64,000 nucleotides of DNA from Pyrenula massariospora. Lineage: Eukaryota > Ascomycota > Eurotiomycetes > Pyrenulales > Pyrenulaceae. Of this stretch, positions 47,037 to 57,729 are shown piece by piece. The translations under genes and the position numbers were made by a program. Location of the stretch: contig JAGFMI010000021.1 in the NCBI GenBank assembly GCA_021030905.1, positions 124,001-188,000 on the forward strand, in the 5' to 3' direction. Position 1 is the first letter of the stretch; every line of letters starts with the position of its first letter. A model generated the notes under the pieces. That model did no database searches. It worked only from the letters and a program-made list of their open reading frames with translations, and was not told the DNA's origin.

Positions 47037-48308
47037 TCAGTGATGTCCCGCTACTGAATCGACGGCATATCCAATCACTGCTTCTGGGAGCTGCATATCT
47101 GCCAAAGACACGGGCAGATCGTCAATCCCCCATCCCTCCTGACCCTCCTCCCCGGCGACGTACTCTGTCTTCACCGTGCCCCGGACCGCTAGCCCCCCGT
47201 CCTCCCTCTCAATCCACACCTCCCACATTCCCCCGTCGGTCTGCTTATCCTCGCTGCTGCCGCCGTCCCCCTGCTTCACCACCGCGGCGGCGGCGGCCGC
47301 GCGCTTCCGCTTCCCGCACACCCTCATGCGTTCCCCGCAGTACACGGGCGCGAGGTTGCGGTACTCGACCTCGCGGACCACGCGCCCCAGTTTCGCTAAT
47401 TCGCAGTAGCGCAGGCAGGTGAGCATGAGGGTGAGGAGGAGGGGCCCGTGGACGAGGAGTGCGGGTTGGCCCTCGACGGCGGCGGTGTGGGTGGGGTCGA
47501 GGTGGATGCTGTGCGCGTTGAACATGAGGGCGGAGTAGCGGAAGAGGAGGGATGGGGTCGGGGTGAGGGTGTGGGTGTAGGTGGGGTCAAGGGGAGGGGG
47601 GAGGGTGCGAGGTTGTTGTTGTGGTTCGGGGTGGGTTTGGGGGGGCTTCTCGAGCGGACGGAGGAAGACTAGGTTTCGTTGTTCTACGAGGGGTGATTCT
47701 GATGTGGCGTCGCTGGCTTCTTCTTCGGCGTCGGTCTGCAGGCGAGTCCTGATTTTGTCGTCGTCTTCGTCTTCGTCGACCACGGCTACGCGCCTCTCGA
47801 TCCCGACGAATATCTTCTCCGAGTCCGGTGGGCCTTTGATTTGGACATCGCGTATTCGCTCGAGGCAGACGGCACGTCTCCCTGAGAGCAGAGGGCCACC
47901 TTCACGCGGAAACTGGATCCGGCCACCTGCCCAGAGACGGCGAGTAAAGGGGGGCCCAGGGGAGTGAAAGGTGTCGGTACCGTCTGGGAGAAGTGATGTT
48001 TCAGGCGTAGGGGCGGGAAAGTAAATCAGGTGATGGGCTGGAGGAAGTGGACGAGGGTATCTCATAGATGGGAGAGAAGTAGGTAGATGGTAGGGATCTG
48101 GAGGTAAAGGCAGGAAAGACTCAAGACTTTTGGCTAGGAGGTAAGAAGGTGTTGGAGAGAGATAGTCGTGTAAAAGAGGAAGTCTGCGCTGAGGAAGTGA
48201 TGTCGTGAGATGTTCATACTGTGATGTCTCAGCTAATCGTCGAGATGTTCCAAATTCGCGGCGGAAAAGTTGCAAGAAAGGACGCCGGAAAGGAGAGATG
48301 CGAGACAT
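47037..48308 (-). CDS. HTD2: Mitochondrial 3-hydroxyacyl-thioester dehydratase Htd2
   Basis: Hot-dog-fold dehydratase of mitochondrial type II fatty-acid synthesis, the route to lipoate. Single exon, 423 residues. The N terminus MSRISPFRRPFLQLFRREF is Arg/Phe-rich without acidic residues, as in a mitochondrial presequence. Domain marks: PAHHLIYFPAPTPE, LLPDGTD, SPGPPFTRRLWAGG, then after an acidic linker the second half SLLFRYSALMFNAHSIHLDP (with the Asn-Ala-His region of the active site) and EGQPALLVHGPLLLTLML, followed by NLAPVYCGERM. A low-complexity Ala run (RKRAAAAAAVVKQ) and GC-rich sequence near the end are local oddities. It diverges from the prephenate dehydratase gene across 356 bp. 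Confidence 0.93.
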   Translation of the reverse strand: MSRISPFRRPFLQLFRREFGTSRRLAETSQYEHLTTSLPQRRLPLLHDYLSPTPSYLLAKSLESFLPLPPDPYHLPTSLPSMRYPRPLPPAHHLIYFPAPTPETSLLPDGTDTFHSPGPPFTRRLWAGGRIQFPREGGPLLSGRRAVCLERIRDVQIKGPPDSEKIFVGIERRVAVVDEDEDDDKIRTRLQTDAEEEASDATSESPLVEQRNLVFLRPLEKPPQTHPEPQQQPRTLPPPLDPTYTHTLTPTPSLLFRYSALMFNAHSIHLDPTHTAAVEGQPALLVHGPLLLTLMLTCLRYCELAKLGRVVREVEYRNLAPVYCGERMRVCGKRKRAAAAAAVVKQGDGGSSEDKQTDGGMWEVWIEREDGGLAVRGTVKTEYVAGEEGQEGWGIDDLPVSLADMQLPEAVIGYAVDSVAGHH

Positions 48309-48664
48309 GATATACGGTGCTTGGCGGAGACTTTGTCAACGTCGCCGCGCTAATGTCTCCTGCTTCTTGAAGACATCATATTCGGATCTAGGTGAGTAAG
48401 TAAGTCACATTTTCAAGATAGCTCAACATGCGACGTGATATTTAGATAGACGAACGAAACGAAAATATTTGGAGAATGCGGGGTCAGCTTTTTTCCTTTT
48501 CTGGGGAATTGGCGCATCAAATAGTTGAGACCAGTATCCAGAAGATTTTCCGCTGGTCCTCGGTGTTTGTCTCCTGTATCCAACTCCTTTAGGAGCACAT
48601 AGCTGGTCTATAGGCTTCAGAGGGATCTGTTGAATCATTCAACTTTAATTGTCCAGAAAGTGAC
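48309..48664. other. Divergent promoter of HTD2 and PHA2
   Basis: 356 bp with no gene; holds both 5' flanks. Confidence 0.6.
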
Positions 48665-49640
48665 ATGCCCACTAAAGCAGCGTACCTTGGTCCAATTGCA
48701 AGCTTCTCACACCAGGTTCGCTGACCGATGGTTCATAAAAAATCAGAAACTGACGGGTGACACTCATCAGGCTGCTAAAGATTACTCAAAATCCGAAGCA
48801 TGCTTAATACCTAAGCTATCCTTTGCCGACGTCTTCTCTGCCGTTCAGTCTACCGAGGTTGACTATGGCGTAATCCCTTTTGAAAACTCGAGTAACGGCT
48901 CTGTTGTACAGACACTGGACCTCTTAGCGGACAGAGGCAACCTGTACTCAGATATTAAAGTCTGCGATGAACACTACCTGACGGTTCACCACTGCCTACT
49001 TGTCAAGACCAGCGTGGTACCACCTGGTGGGGAGACAGCAGATCAATTGCAGAGCGTTAAGAAAATCTATACACACCCACAAGCATGGGGACAGTGTGAC
49101 AGCTTCCTTTCAAAACATTTGAAAGGTGTCGAAAGGCAGGACGTCTCCTCAACATCCAAAGCAGCCCAGCTGGTTGCTGAAGAAGATTCCGGAACAAGCG
49201 CCGCGATCGCCAGTAAATTGGCTGCAGAGACTCATGGCCTTAGCGTACTGGCCAAGGACATCGAAGACAACGCCGATAATACTACAAGGTTCTTTGTTAT
49301 CGTGAATGTCCCGACCAAGATATACGTAAACCTCGACAAGGACGCGACGAGCCTATCTAGTAGCCGTTGGAAATCGCTAATTTCCTTTACTATTGACCAT
49401 GGCACTCCGGGCGCTCTCGCTGATGGTCTTACCGTGTTCAAGAAGCACGGTCTTAACCTGACGAGCATCGATACTCGGCCGAGCAGACGCATGCCCTGGC
49501 ATTATATCTTTTTCGTCGAGTGCCAGAAACAAAACAGCGCCGAACAGCATGGGGAGAGTGTTGGCTCAGCGATGGAAGATCTGAGAACTTTGACACAGGG
49601 CTGTCGACATCTAGGGACGTGGAGAGAGCATGCGATTTGA
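48665..49640 (+). CDS. PHA2: Prephenate dehydratase
   Basis: Converts prephenate to phenylpyruvate in phenylalanine synthesis. Two exons (48665-48715 and 48771-49640; intron 55 nt) give 306 residues. The first exon supplies MPTKAAYLGPIASFSHQ, the invariant LGPxxSFSHQAA start of the family, which the longer unspliced frame lacks. Next are FADVFSAVQSTEVDYGVIPFENSSNGSV, the HCLLVK block, YTHPQAWGQC, SSTSKAAQLVAEE, and the TTRFF motif whose Thr-Arg pair lines the active site. The C-terminal ACT domain begins SLISFTIDHGTPGAL, and SIDTRPSRRMPW corresponds to the ESRPS-type phenylalanine-binding motif, so feedback inhibition by Phe is expected. Assignment is certain. Confidence 0.96.
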
Positions 49641-50361
49641 AAAGAGCCGTGGGGGACGGCTTGAAGAATTTTGGGCGCCGTGCGATTAAGGTGCTGTAAA
49701 CAGCCATGGCACTCAAGATGACGAAGTCGGCCCTTTGTGCAGTTTCGAACGTAGTAGATCACAAGCTGTGGCATTGGATCTCAAACTTTGAACAAGCGCA
49801 TGAAGGAAGGAGCGGGTTTTCATTGCCTACATGGCGGAGCTAAATGAATGCTAGTAAAATTGAGGACGAAGCAGTAGCGAGCGTATCATGCTTGATGAAG
49901 AATGAGACAACAATAGCTTCAAAGAATGAAAATTAGCCTTTGCCTTCAAATTGGGCACTTCAGGCTATTTGCAGATGAATGTCCCTTGTCTCACCCCTTA
50001 AGTTTGTTCCGAAACGGGAAAGCTGCCTGAAACAGATCCATGCTTGCACAACTAGCATTGTCGTTGTGTCTGGCTTCATTTGTGGATGTGAGTTAAGCTG
50101 TCATCACGGATCGAAGCTTGGACTTTCCTAAACAAGCGTATCTTAGTGTCGCAAAAGCCACGACTACCAGAAGAACTCACCATGGCGCAAGGCGATACTC
50201 TGGTCTTTGGACTGGCCGATGCCGTGTGCTTTCACAGCTTTCGGAGCGCTCGAAGGCGTGGCTCCATATAGCGGCCTCTGAGGAGGGAGAGCCGTCAGAG
50301 GGCCTGGGGATGAAGTGACCTCTGGAGGACATTCCTCGCTCACTGCGAGGTCACTAAACCG
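49641..50361. other. Intergenic between convergent genes
   Basis: 3' flanks of PHA2 and the eRF1 gene. No gene seen. Confidence 0.6.
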
Positions 50362-51768
50362 TCAATCTGAAGCAAGTTAGTTTTTTCCCTAGATCTGACG
50401 CAGGGAAAATGTATACCATCATAGAATTCATCTTCGTCATCATAATCAGCTAATTGCTCGAAGTTGACTTTGTAGCGGAGTATGGCGCCGATGCCACCAA
50501 AGCCTTTAACAAACTGGTTGCCTTCGCTGGAGCGGTCGGACACAAATTCAAGAGTAGCGCCGAAGTCTCGATACTTCTCTGCCAACCATTCTAAGAAAGG
50601 TCCTTGATCTGTCACTTCCATTTCTTGGCCAGTGTCTTTGTCCATAAACTGCGAGCGATCCAATTCCTGCTGCTTGTTTGTGTGGATGATGACTTCAGAT
50701 CCGGCAGCTGACTTTAGTTGCCAACGCGTGACTTCCAGATTCTCATACACAATAAGAATTTCCGCAGCACCGAGCTCTAGGGCCTTGAGAGTGTCTTCGA
50801 TCCCGTAGCAGACCCGACCACTGTCCTGACTGATTTCTTCAAAATACTTTCCGATGAGTTTCTTTTCCTGGATGAATTTGACGTTGCTCAAGGTCTCCGC
50901 GGCTAATTCTATCGCCTGGTTGAATCCATTCTCTCCGCCGTATGAGACGTCCACGACCTTGATGACTTTAGTCTGCAGGCGATTGTCAAACATGTCTGAT
51001 TGGTTGAGGTCGTTTTTGAAATCGGCAGAGCCTGCAAGAATTATACCCGCGACGTTGACCTTGTCATTGGTGATGAAGTTCTGAACGGCAAGTTCGGCCA
51101 CTTTGCGAACGTAGTTATGGCGTTTTTCTTCTCGCAATCGAGCAAAACGAAGGGCCGACTGACCACCACGGCCGTGTTTCTTTGGCAGATCGACTGAGAA
51201 TTTATGCACGACGTCTCTTGTATTTCCACTGAGAGTTCCAAAAAGAGCACCATTTCCATCCATGATGATGAACCCGAATTTCTGGTCGGACTCAAGCAAC
51301 TCGCTCAGAGCCTCGGTGTGAAATTTGTTGTCACACAAGTAAAGAGAGGTGTTGATGGGCTTGAAAGGTTCGAAGTCAATATTGATCTTTCTCTCCTTCC
51401 CCTCGGAGGTGATGATTTCGCCACAGTAGACTACTAATCCGTTCGGGGGCACTTTGTTATAGAGCTTTAGACGCTGCTGGGTCGACGTGATAGCCGAAAG
51501 CACCGAGAGCCTGTTGACTCGCGATTTGATGTTTGAAGCCGTCCCGAATTCTTCAGCCAGCATTTTGGCAGCCCTTGAGACTTGGTCTTTGGGTGCTACA
51601 CGGTCGTGTTAGTTGAGATCCTGGAGGGCTCGAAGAATCAGGCTTACGGATGATGAGAGATATCATGGAAGTGCCATTCCCCCTAGCTGCCTCAAGTCGC
51701 TTGATGAGCTTCTTGACCTTCCAGATCTCTATGTTCTTCTCGGCCTCGTTGGCCTGAGGGGCGCTCAT
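50362..51768 (-). CDS. SUP45: Translation termination factor eRF1
   Basis: Recognises all three stop codons in the ribosomal A site and triggers peptide release. Three exons on the - strand (51768-51648, 51595-50417, 50366-50362), introns 52 and 50 nt, 434 residues. The stop-decoding NIKS (in [14 protein letters not shown]) and YxCxxxF (YLCDNKF) motifs and the catalytic GGQ ([17 protein letters not shown]) are all present. The C domain contains [11 protein letters not shown] and [15 protein letters not shown]. The first junction restores [16 protein letters not shown]. The last exon supplies only two coding bases and the TGA, so the protein ends EFYDD, the usual ending; without this splice it would end in an unrelated tail. 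Divergent from the Avt-type gene. Confidence 0.97.
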
Positions 51769-52487
51769 GGTGGCGGTGAGCCTTGGAGCGGCTCAGGTGG
51801 GGAGGTGGTGTAGATATCCGGTCCAAAATGTGAACGAAACGAACAGACGATTTTGACAATGGCGCAAAAGGGAATCGATAGATCAGATGTGCGTTGGTCT
51901 TGCAATGACTCACTTGATGTTTTGGAAGGCGAAGTTGAAGGTTGATGGCAAGTTGTGGTTGTGGGTGGAGTGAGGCTGCGGGCTTGGCGGGCTGTGGCCT
52001 GAGGGGGTGCCAGGGTTGTGATACCGCAGGCCCCGCTGCGGAAGGTTAAGTTACTGTAAAAGCAAAGTTTTCGCGGAGAAAAAGGGCAGGGAAGGCTTAT
52101 CGAGGTATCATGTGCGAATTGCCCCACTCACATGCACGTAGAATAGAAACATCATGGCCCACCATTTTTGCAGCAACGTTCCTCGCTCCATCTCTATCAT
52201 TTGTTGCTGCCTTTACGGTTCACAAACGGTTCGCAAGACTCGTTCCGCTTGCCAGTCCGTCCAGGCTCTGTCCCTTTCTCTGTCTGCTGCATGCCTGATT
52301 AGCCCCCGTACACGACACGTTTATTCCAGATCTCCTTTCTAGACCAATTGAACGCTCGACCTTTGGAATAAAGCCTTGGCTAGCACGATTGGGTGTCTAT
52401 GTCTCTCGCCATTGCCTCCTCAGAATGTGCCATGTTTCCTTGAGCTTGTAGTCTACAATTCTCCTAAGCTTCTGCAAGGTGCTAGAC
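51769..52487. other. Divergent promoter of eRF1 and the Avt-type transporter
   Basis: About 720 bp, pyrimidine-rich on the + strand. No gene seen. Confidence 0.6.
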
Positions 52488-54641
52488 ATGACTTCCTCCA
52501 CCCGGGGGCCCATAACATGGGAAGACTATGAATATGGCCGATCTCCGTCCCAGGCATCTATCGGTTCCGATGCAGGCGAGGGCCAGGCGAAGCGGATATC
52601 ACCAGCATCAACAGCTCCTTATCAAGGCATTCCCTCTAAAAGCTCCAACGAGGACGGTGGGCAGCCAGGCTATTTGAGCAGGCGAAGGTAGGTGACGTGA
52701 GGAATCATTTGGCGTTCGGGCTAAGCACAAAATTTAGATCGTCTTTATCTTTGAGAATCAATTCTATTCGTCAAATGGGTGGCGTCAACTCGATAGACAA
52801 CTTTGCTAGGTCGTGGCAGCGAGCTGCTGGCTTTCATGAGATCACACCAGTCCGCCGCGGGTCTTTCGCCGTGGCCGAATCAGATGAAACAGATGAAGAC
52901 GGACGACATGGTGACGAGGAGCAAGGCGCTGGAACGTCACGGTCTCTCCTTGGACAGCAACTTAAACAACATGGCCGACCGTCAGACGCAGTAATTGACG
53001 AGGATCCGGAAGGCTCGGCCGTGGATAGAGAGAGACAGAATCCTGTCCATAGACGACTCCCAAGCGAGGGTGCCGACATTTTCTCCCTGGCACCACACCT
53101 CGCCTCTCCACTGAGCCATTCTTATGGAACAAGTTATGGCAGTCTTTCCTCAAGGGTCAGTGAATCTGCGCGAATGCATGCCGCACGTCTTTATCAAGAA
53201 CAGCAATTACATGGAGCTCAACCTGGTGACAAGGAACGAGAGCCGCTATTGATGAAACAAATCCAACGGGAAGACGGCACCAGGACCCAAGTGGTAATAG
53301 GTCAGTCGACTCTGCCTCAGACAGTATTCAATTCTGTCAATACTCTGATCGGTGTGGGTCTTTTGAGCTTACCACTGGGCATCAAATATGCTGGCTGGTT
53401 GGTGGGCATGATATTCCTCTTGTTCGCAGCCGCCATCACGGCATATACTGCCAAACTATTGGCAGCTTGTCTCGACGTTGAGTCTTCCCTAGTGACGTAC
53501 GCAGACGTTGCTTATATTGCCTTTGGAAACCGAGCCAGAGTTGTCACAAGCATCCTCTTCAGCTTGGAGCTGATTGCGGCCTGTGTTGCGCTCGTCGTGC
53601 TTTTTGCAGATAGCATGAATGCATTGCTTGAGATACCAGGACTTGACGCTCTTCAGTGGAAAATTCTTTGCGGGTTGATTTTAATTCCACTTAATTTTGT
53701 TCCTCTCCGCCTCTTAAGCATCTCAAGCATTCTTGGAATATTTTGTTGTACGAGTCGTAAGTAATATCCATCCACTTATCTAGTATGCTTCGAAGTAGTT
53801 GACCTCGCTTTTTAATCTAGTTGTTCTTATTGTTTTTATTGACGGTTTTATTAAACCACATTCTCCAGGCTCTCTCCGTCAACCTGCGACAACGTATCTC
53901 TTTCCGCAGAATTGGTCGACGCTGCCTTTGAGCTTTGGCTTACTTATGTCGCCTTGGGGAGGGCATAGTGTCTTCCCAAACATATACCGCGATATGCGAC
54001 ATCCTCAAAGATACAAGAAGGGGCTGCAGTATACTTATGTGTTCACATATTCTCTTGATCTTTCCATGGCTGTAGGTGGTCTCTTGATGTTCGGCGACGC
54101 CGTGCGAGAGGAGATCACATCGAACATCCTCCTCACCGACGGCTATCCTCGGTCGTTGTCGATTTTGATTGTTGTTCTAATTGCCATCATCCCCCTAACA
54201 AAAGTCCCGCTGAGGTATGCAGTACCGAGTCCTTGGAAGGTCATGGCTGATTCATGCAGTTGTCGACCGATCGTGAGCACCTGCGAAATATTGCTCGGCT
54301 TGGATCCTCGTGTACTTGGGGTTACACCGGGTACGGAAGGCATGTCGGGTTTGACCCGTGGCGTCATCAAGATCTTCCTCCGGGTTTTCGTGATTTTCTT
54401 GATTGTTCTGATAGCGGTGGTTTTCCCCGATTTCGATAGCATAATGGCTCTTATGGGCTCCTGCCTCTGCTTTACAATCTGTGTGATCCTTCCAGTTTTG
54501 TTTTATCTAAAGATATTTGGGAGCGAGATCAGTCTCCGAGAACGTGTTTTGGATTGGTTGCTGATCATAATTTGTATAGCCATGGCGGTCCTTGGTACGG
54601 TGTGGGCCATTTTGCCAAAGGAGAAGGTTGGCGCCACTTAG
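52488..54641 (+). CDS. AVT1: Vacuolar amino-acid transporter of the AAAP family (Avt1-like)
   Basis: Proton-coupled amino-acid carrier. Four exons (52488-52687, 52738-53756, 53821-54214, 54260-54641) give 664 residues. The N-terminal 260 residues are hydrophilic, with acidic and Ser-rich stretches and a REPLLMKQI segment. About eleven membrane helices follow, starting at QTVFNSVNTLIGVGLLSLPLG, the AAAP signature. Others include YADVAYIAFGNRAR, NFVPLRLLSISSILGI, MSPWGGHSVFPNIYRDMRHPQRY and YVFTYSLDLSMAVGGLLMFG. The last intron (54215-54259) is 45 nt and stop-free, so skipping the splice adds 15 residues; splicing gives KVPLSCRPIVSTCEILLGL, which matches the family better. Substrate and Avt1/Avt3 subclass are not determined. 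Confidence 0.92.
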
Positions 54642-55016
54642 TAGTCGAAATTTTTAATAATAGCGCGCATGGAACACAAAAGACAATTCCCTGTTTATTG
54701 GCTTTTGACAGTTGATGTGGTAGTAGCGCTGGTTATGTTGAACTCGTTTATTCTTCCATTTGCTCGAAATAGGGTTGTGCAACCTAACATGGTGCATTGA
54801 AAGATTAGAGCCTTTATTTAGGAGGCACTCTTTTCTTTAGCTGATGCTGTCACTTCCAGATTGCTTCCTAGCTGTGCTTTTTTCCGGATAGCATGGAATC
54901 TCCAGATTTTCAATGATCCAAGTCCAAGAGGCATTGGAAGCCTGTACGCTTGAACAGAGATTGCATCTGCAAAGGCATCGCCAAAGCGTGAATAGCACCA
55001 TCATATTTGAAGTACC
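54642..55016. other. Intergenic between convergent genes
   Basis: 3' flanks of the Avt-type gene and BMT2, AT-rich. No gene seen. Confidence 0.6.
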
Positions 55017-55859
55017 TCATCGCAACACTATTGAGAAATTGTTTCTGTTGGGTCCAGACCGCAACTCCTTCTTTCCGAAATTCTGCTGCAACGGACCCTC
55101 TGAGTAAGTCCACAACGAATATATGAGCTTTGGGGTTATTTTCCAGTGTTTTCGGATGAATCCAATGCTCCTCATCAGAGCCACTAAATGATCCTCATCC
55201 ACGTAGCGCGAGTTACAAATGCAGGAAGCGGGTAAGACAAGAAACACGCAAGGCAGTACGTCCAAATTAGAGTGATGTGCAGACAGGAACTGAGGTAATC
55301 TCTGCAGCATTTCTCCACGTCCCACGGGATCAGGCACGTAATTCAAAACAAGCGAAAGACTTATGATATGAAAGGAATCTTCTTCCTTATCCGGAAAAGG
55401 CATTTTCATAAAGTCCTGGCTTACAATGCCTGGTTCCTGTGCATGTAGATCGATTCGTGTCATCTCAAAATTGGGCACCTTGGAACATGCATTTCTCGTG
55501 CTGAGGGCCCCTACCTCTAGGACACGAATGCGGAAATCCTTGAAACTATTTGATATGACAGGTCGAAGCCATCGAACCAATACCTTGCTGGAATCTCCAC
55601 CTCGAGAAGGGCTCTGTCCGATTGTGCTCGCAAGTTGATAGGACTGTAGTCCACCCTGCTCTGCAATCTGCTGGTGGACTTGGGCGGCATGTTCTTCATC
55701 TCCTGTATTCACGGCCTGAGAGTAGGCTTTCGAGAGGTTATGGTGTTTCCGGATCAAGCCTCGTGTAGCCTTGGAGGACAATTGTGTCGAGGTTTTGCTG
55801 AGCGGGGGGCGATTGTGTGAAATTGGTCGAGCTTTTCTCCTCTTTGATGTCGTAGTCAT
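55017..55859 (-). CDS. BMT2: 25S rRNA adenine-N1 methyltransferase Bmt2
   Basis: SAM-dependent nucleolar methyltransferase that makes m1A in 25S rRNA. One exon of 280 residues. A basic N terminus (KRRKARPISHNRPP) leads to TRGLIRKHHNLSKAYSQAV, QIAEQGGLQSYQLASTIGQS and RGGDSSKVLVRWL. The SAM site is VLEVGALSTRNACSKV, followed by MTRIDLHAQEPGIVSQDFM and the catalytic-loop region FHIISLSLVLNYVPDPVGRGEML. The end FGKKELRSGPNRNNFSIVL is a family ending. Together with the Bmt5-like enzyme and Cbf5 it makes three rRNA modifiers in this window. Assignment is firm. Confidence 0.95.
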   Translation of the reverse strand: MTTTSKRRKARPISHNRPPLSKTSTQLSSKATRGLIRKHHNLSKAYSQAVNTGDEEHAAQVHQQIAEQGGLQSYQLASTIGQSPSRGGDSSKVLVRWLRPVISNSFKDFRIRVLEVGALSTRNACSKVPNFEMTRIDLHAQEPGIVSQDFMKMPFPDKEEDSFHIISLSLVLNYVPDPVGRGEMLQRLPQFLSAHHSNLDVLPCVFLVLPASCICNSRYVDEDHLVALMRSIGFIRKHWKITPKLIYSLWTYSEGPLQQNFGKKELRSGPNRNNFSIVLR

Positions 55860-57030
55860 GTCTGGCTAATGATGTTCCACTCTAGAACTGAATGCATCCC
55901 TGCGATTCCCTGAAGGAGTTACAATTTTGGGAATGCAAAGTTAGGCATGGAGCGAGTGCCAAGCTCGGGCAAACCCACACCCGGCTCACCCCGTGTTGGG
56001 GGTAGGGTGATGCCGTCCTACACTCACCCCCAGGTCGCACCTTCGCCTCACTAACAACTGGCTCTGGGTGCCCTAGGTGCTAACGGAGGAGGCTGTACTA
56101 CTATGTATGTAGTGTTGATAGTTCGGGGCACCGATTTTCCTGCCACTGGTTGGGTGGTGGCTAGTTTTAGACCCTGTAAACTAGGCTGTGGTTGCCATTT
56201 CATGCTTCAAACCGCATTTTAGCCCCGGCTGCTGCCTATTTCCCTTCTACATAGTATCTTATCGGTGGCGCCAAAATCTTGTTTTCGCACGTTCTCCTCA
56301 CCCATAAAGTATTGCTTCTTTCCCGCTAACCCTTCTTTGGCGTCTTAACCTAGGATTCGTGCATGCAGGATCACATACTAACGTATAGCAATTGGCTGAA
56401 CCCGTAATATCTTATAATTCAATTCTTAATTAGGTATTTATTATATTATCATTCTTCAAAATTAGCGTAAATAAAATACTTAAACGGAGGGGCGTTTTGT
56501 CGTTTTACATTTTAGATTTAGGGCATCCACCACTTCTTATACTAAGCCTCGTAGTCACGACACGTGAGGGCGCTATGGAACGTTGTTTTAGCCCTTTCCC
56601 TCGCTCACTTAAGTGGATCCTACAATGAACAGCTCAAATTACTCAAGCTTATTACCATCGTAGAGTGTAGCTATCCAGAGCAACTCACAATCTTTACCCT
56701 CACTCCGCTACTACCTGTTTCAGCCCCAGGAATTGAAACACTAACACAAGAGATCACTTACAGGAAACGTCATCCTTTCCGCAAAGATCACATGAGCGAG
56801 TTGGTTGTGCCTCATTCCAAGATTCGTGATCAAGCTACACTGTAAGCGTACTCTCTTACAAGTTCTACTATCCATCCGACCCAAAGTTTATTTGAAACTA
56901 TTCTAAGGCTACCTACCCAATCCACGAATCTTCTCTATCTTTTAATGGCCAAAGCACGAGGCTTGAAAAGTCAACATTCTTGACCGATCAACCAACCAAG
57001 CCTCCAAACAATTTACCATAGCTTCTCCCC
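55860..57030. other. Intergenic with an AT-rich island
   Basis: 55940-56330 is GC-moderate, repeat-like sequence with short C/G runs; 56390-56530 is strongly AT-rich. No terminal repeats or transposase frame seen. A 93-codon frame starting near 56564 has no ATG. Confidence 0.5.
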
Positions 57031-57729
57031 ATGGCAGAATCTCTCCTCAGAACGAAATTCACCGAGAACTCCGTGCACATCTACGCCTGGCCCTCGCGTG
57101 GCGGCGTCATCATCCTCGACGACGCCGATGCCATCGACTTTGAGTTTCTCGGTCTCAATCCGCTCGACCCTCCTCTTACCACCGCCCCCACAGACCCAAC
57201 CCACGGAGACGGGGCCTCCGAAGACGAAGACGCCTTCTCCCGCCGCCTCCTCTTCCTCGGCGCCAAATGGTGGGACAGTTCGGAGCGCTACTCACTCATT
57301 GCGGAGCTTGAACGCATCGCCTTGCATGGTGGCCGCCTCGACCATTTCCTCGAAGAAAAGGTAAAACAGGGGGCGCCCACGCCGACGATACGGGAGAAGC
57401 GATTTGGGAAAGTTGGGTGGCCCTCCCCACCCACTCCTACAGGCACGGGGGGACTATGGGTCTCCGAATTCGACACGATGTTTGCGGGTGTGGACGAAGA
57501 GGACAATCTGCTCCCAGATGAGGAAAGGGTTGCGAGATTAAAGATGGCGAGGACGATGGATGAAAGGTGCGTCATCTTAAAGGAGAGGTTCATGGCAAGG
57601 TTTTATGAGAGGATAGAGGATTATGATGTTGAGGGGTATACGTTTTTGAGGAGTTGGGAGTGGAAGAGGACGGGGGAGGTAGGGCCGTTGGTGAGGGTAA
57701 GAGCTGATGGGACGGGGGTAGGACGTTGA
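57031..57729 (+). CDS. Conserved-looking hypothetical protein, 232 residues
   Basis: Single exon with an ATG in good context (CCCCATGG). The chain is soluble, without signal peptide or membrane helix. It starts MAESLLRTKFTENSVHIYAW, then VIILDDADAIDFEFLGL, an acidic DGASEDEDAF stretch and RRLLFLGAKWWDSSERY. Leu/Arg-rich helices follow (SLIAELERIALHGG; RLDHFLEEKVKQG; MARTMDERCVILKERFMARFYERIEDYD), and it ends near FLRSWEWKRTGEVGPLVRV. Codon use (third-position C in the first half) and sequence look like a genuine gene. I do not recognise the family and see no catalytic motif. It stands alone downstream of the AT-rich island. Confidence 0.75.
   Translation: MAESLLRTKFTENSVHIYAWPSRGGVIILDDADAIDFEFLGLNPLDPPLTTAPTDPTHGDGASEDEDAFSRRLLFLGAKWWDSSERYSLIAELERIALHGGRLDHFLEEKVKQGAPTPTIREKRFGKVGWPSPPTPTGTGGLWVSEFDTMFAGVDEEDNLLPDEERVARLKMARTMDERCVILKERFMARFYERIEDYDVEGYTFLRSWEWKRTGEVGPLVRVRADGTGVGR

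Noticed and set aside
47027-47967. Pro/Arg-rich and Gly-rich + strand frames
   Set aside because: Shadows of the GC-rich HTD2 coding strand.
56564-56845. 93-codon frame with a signal-like start
   Set aside because: The first codon is GTG, and no ATG precedes the hydrophobic part.
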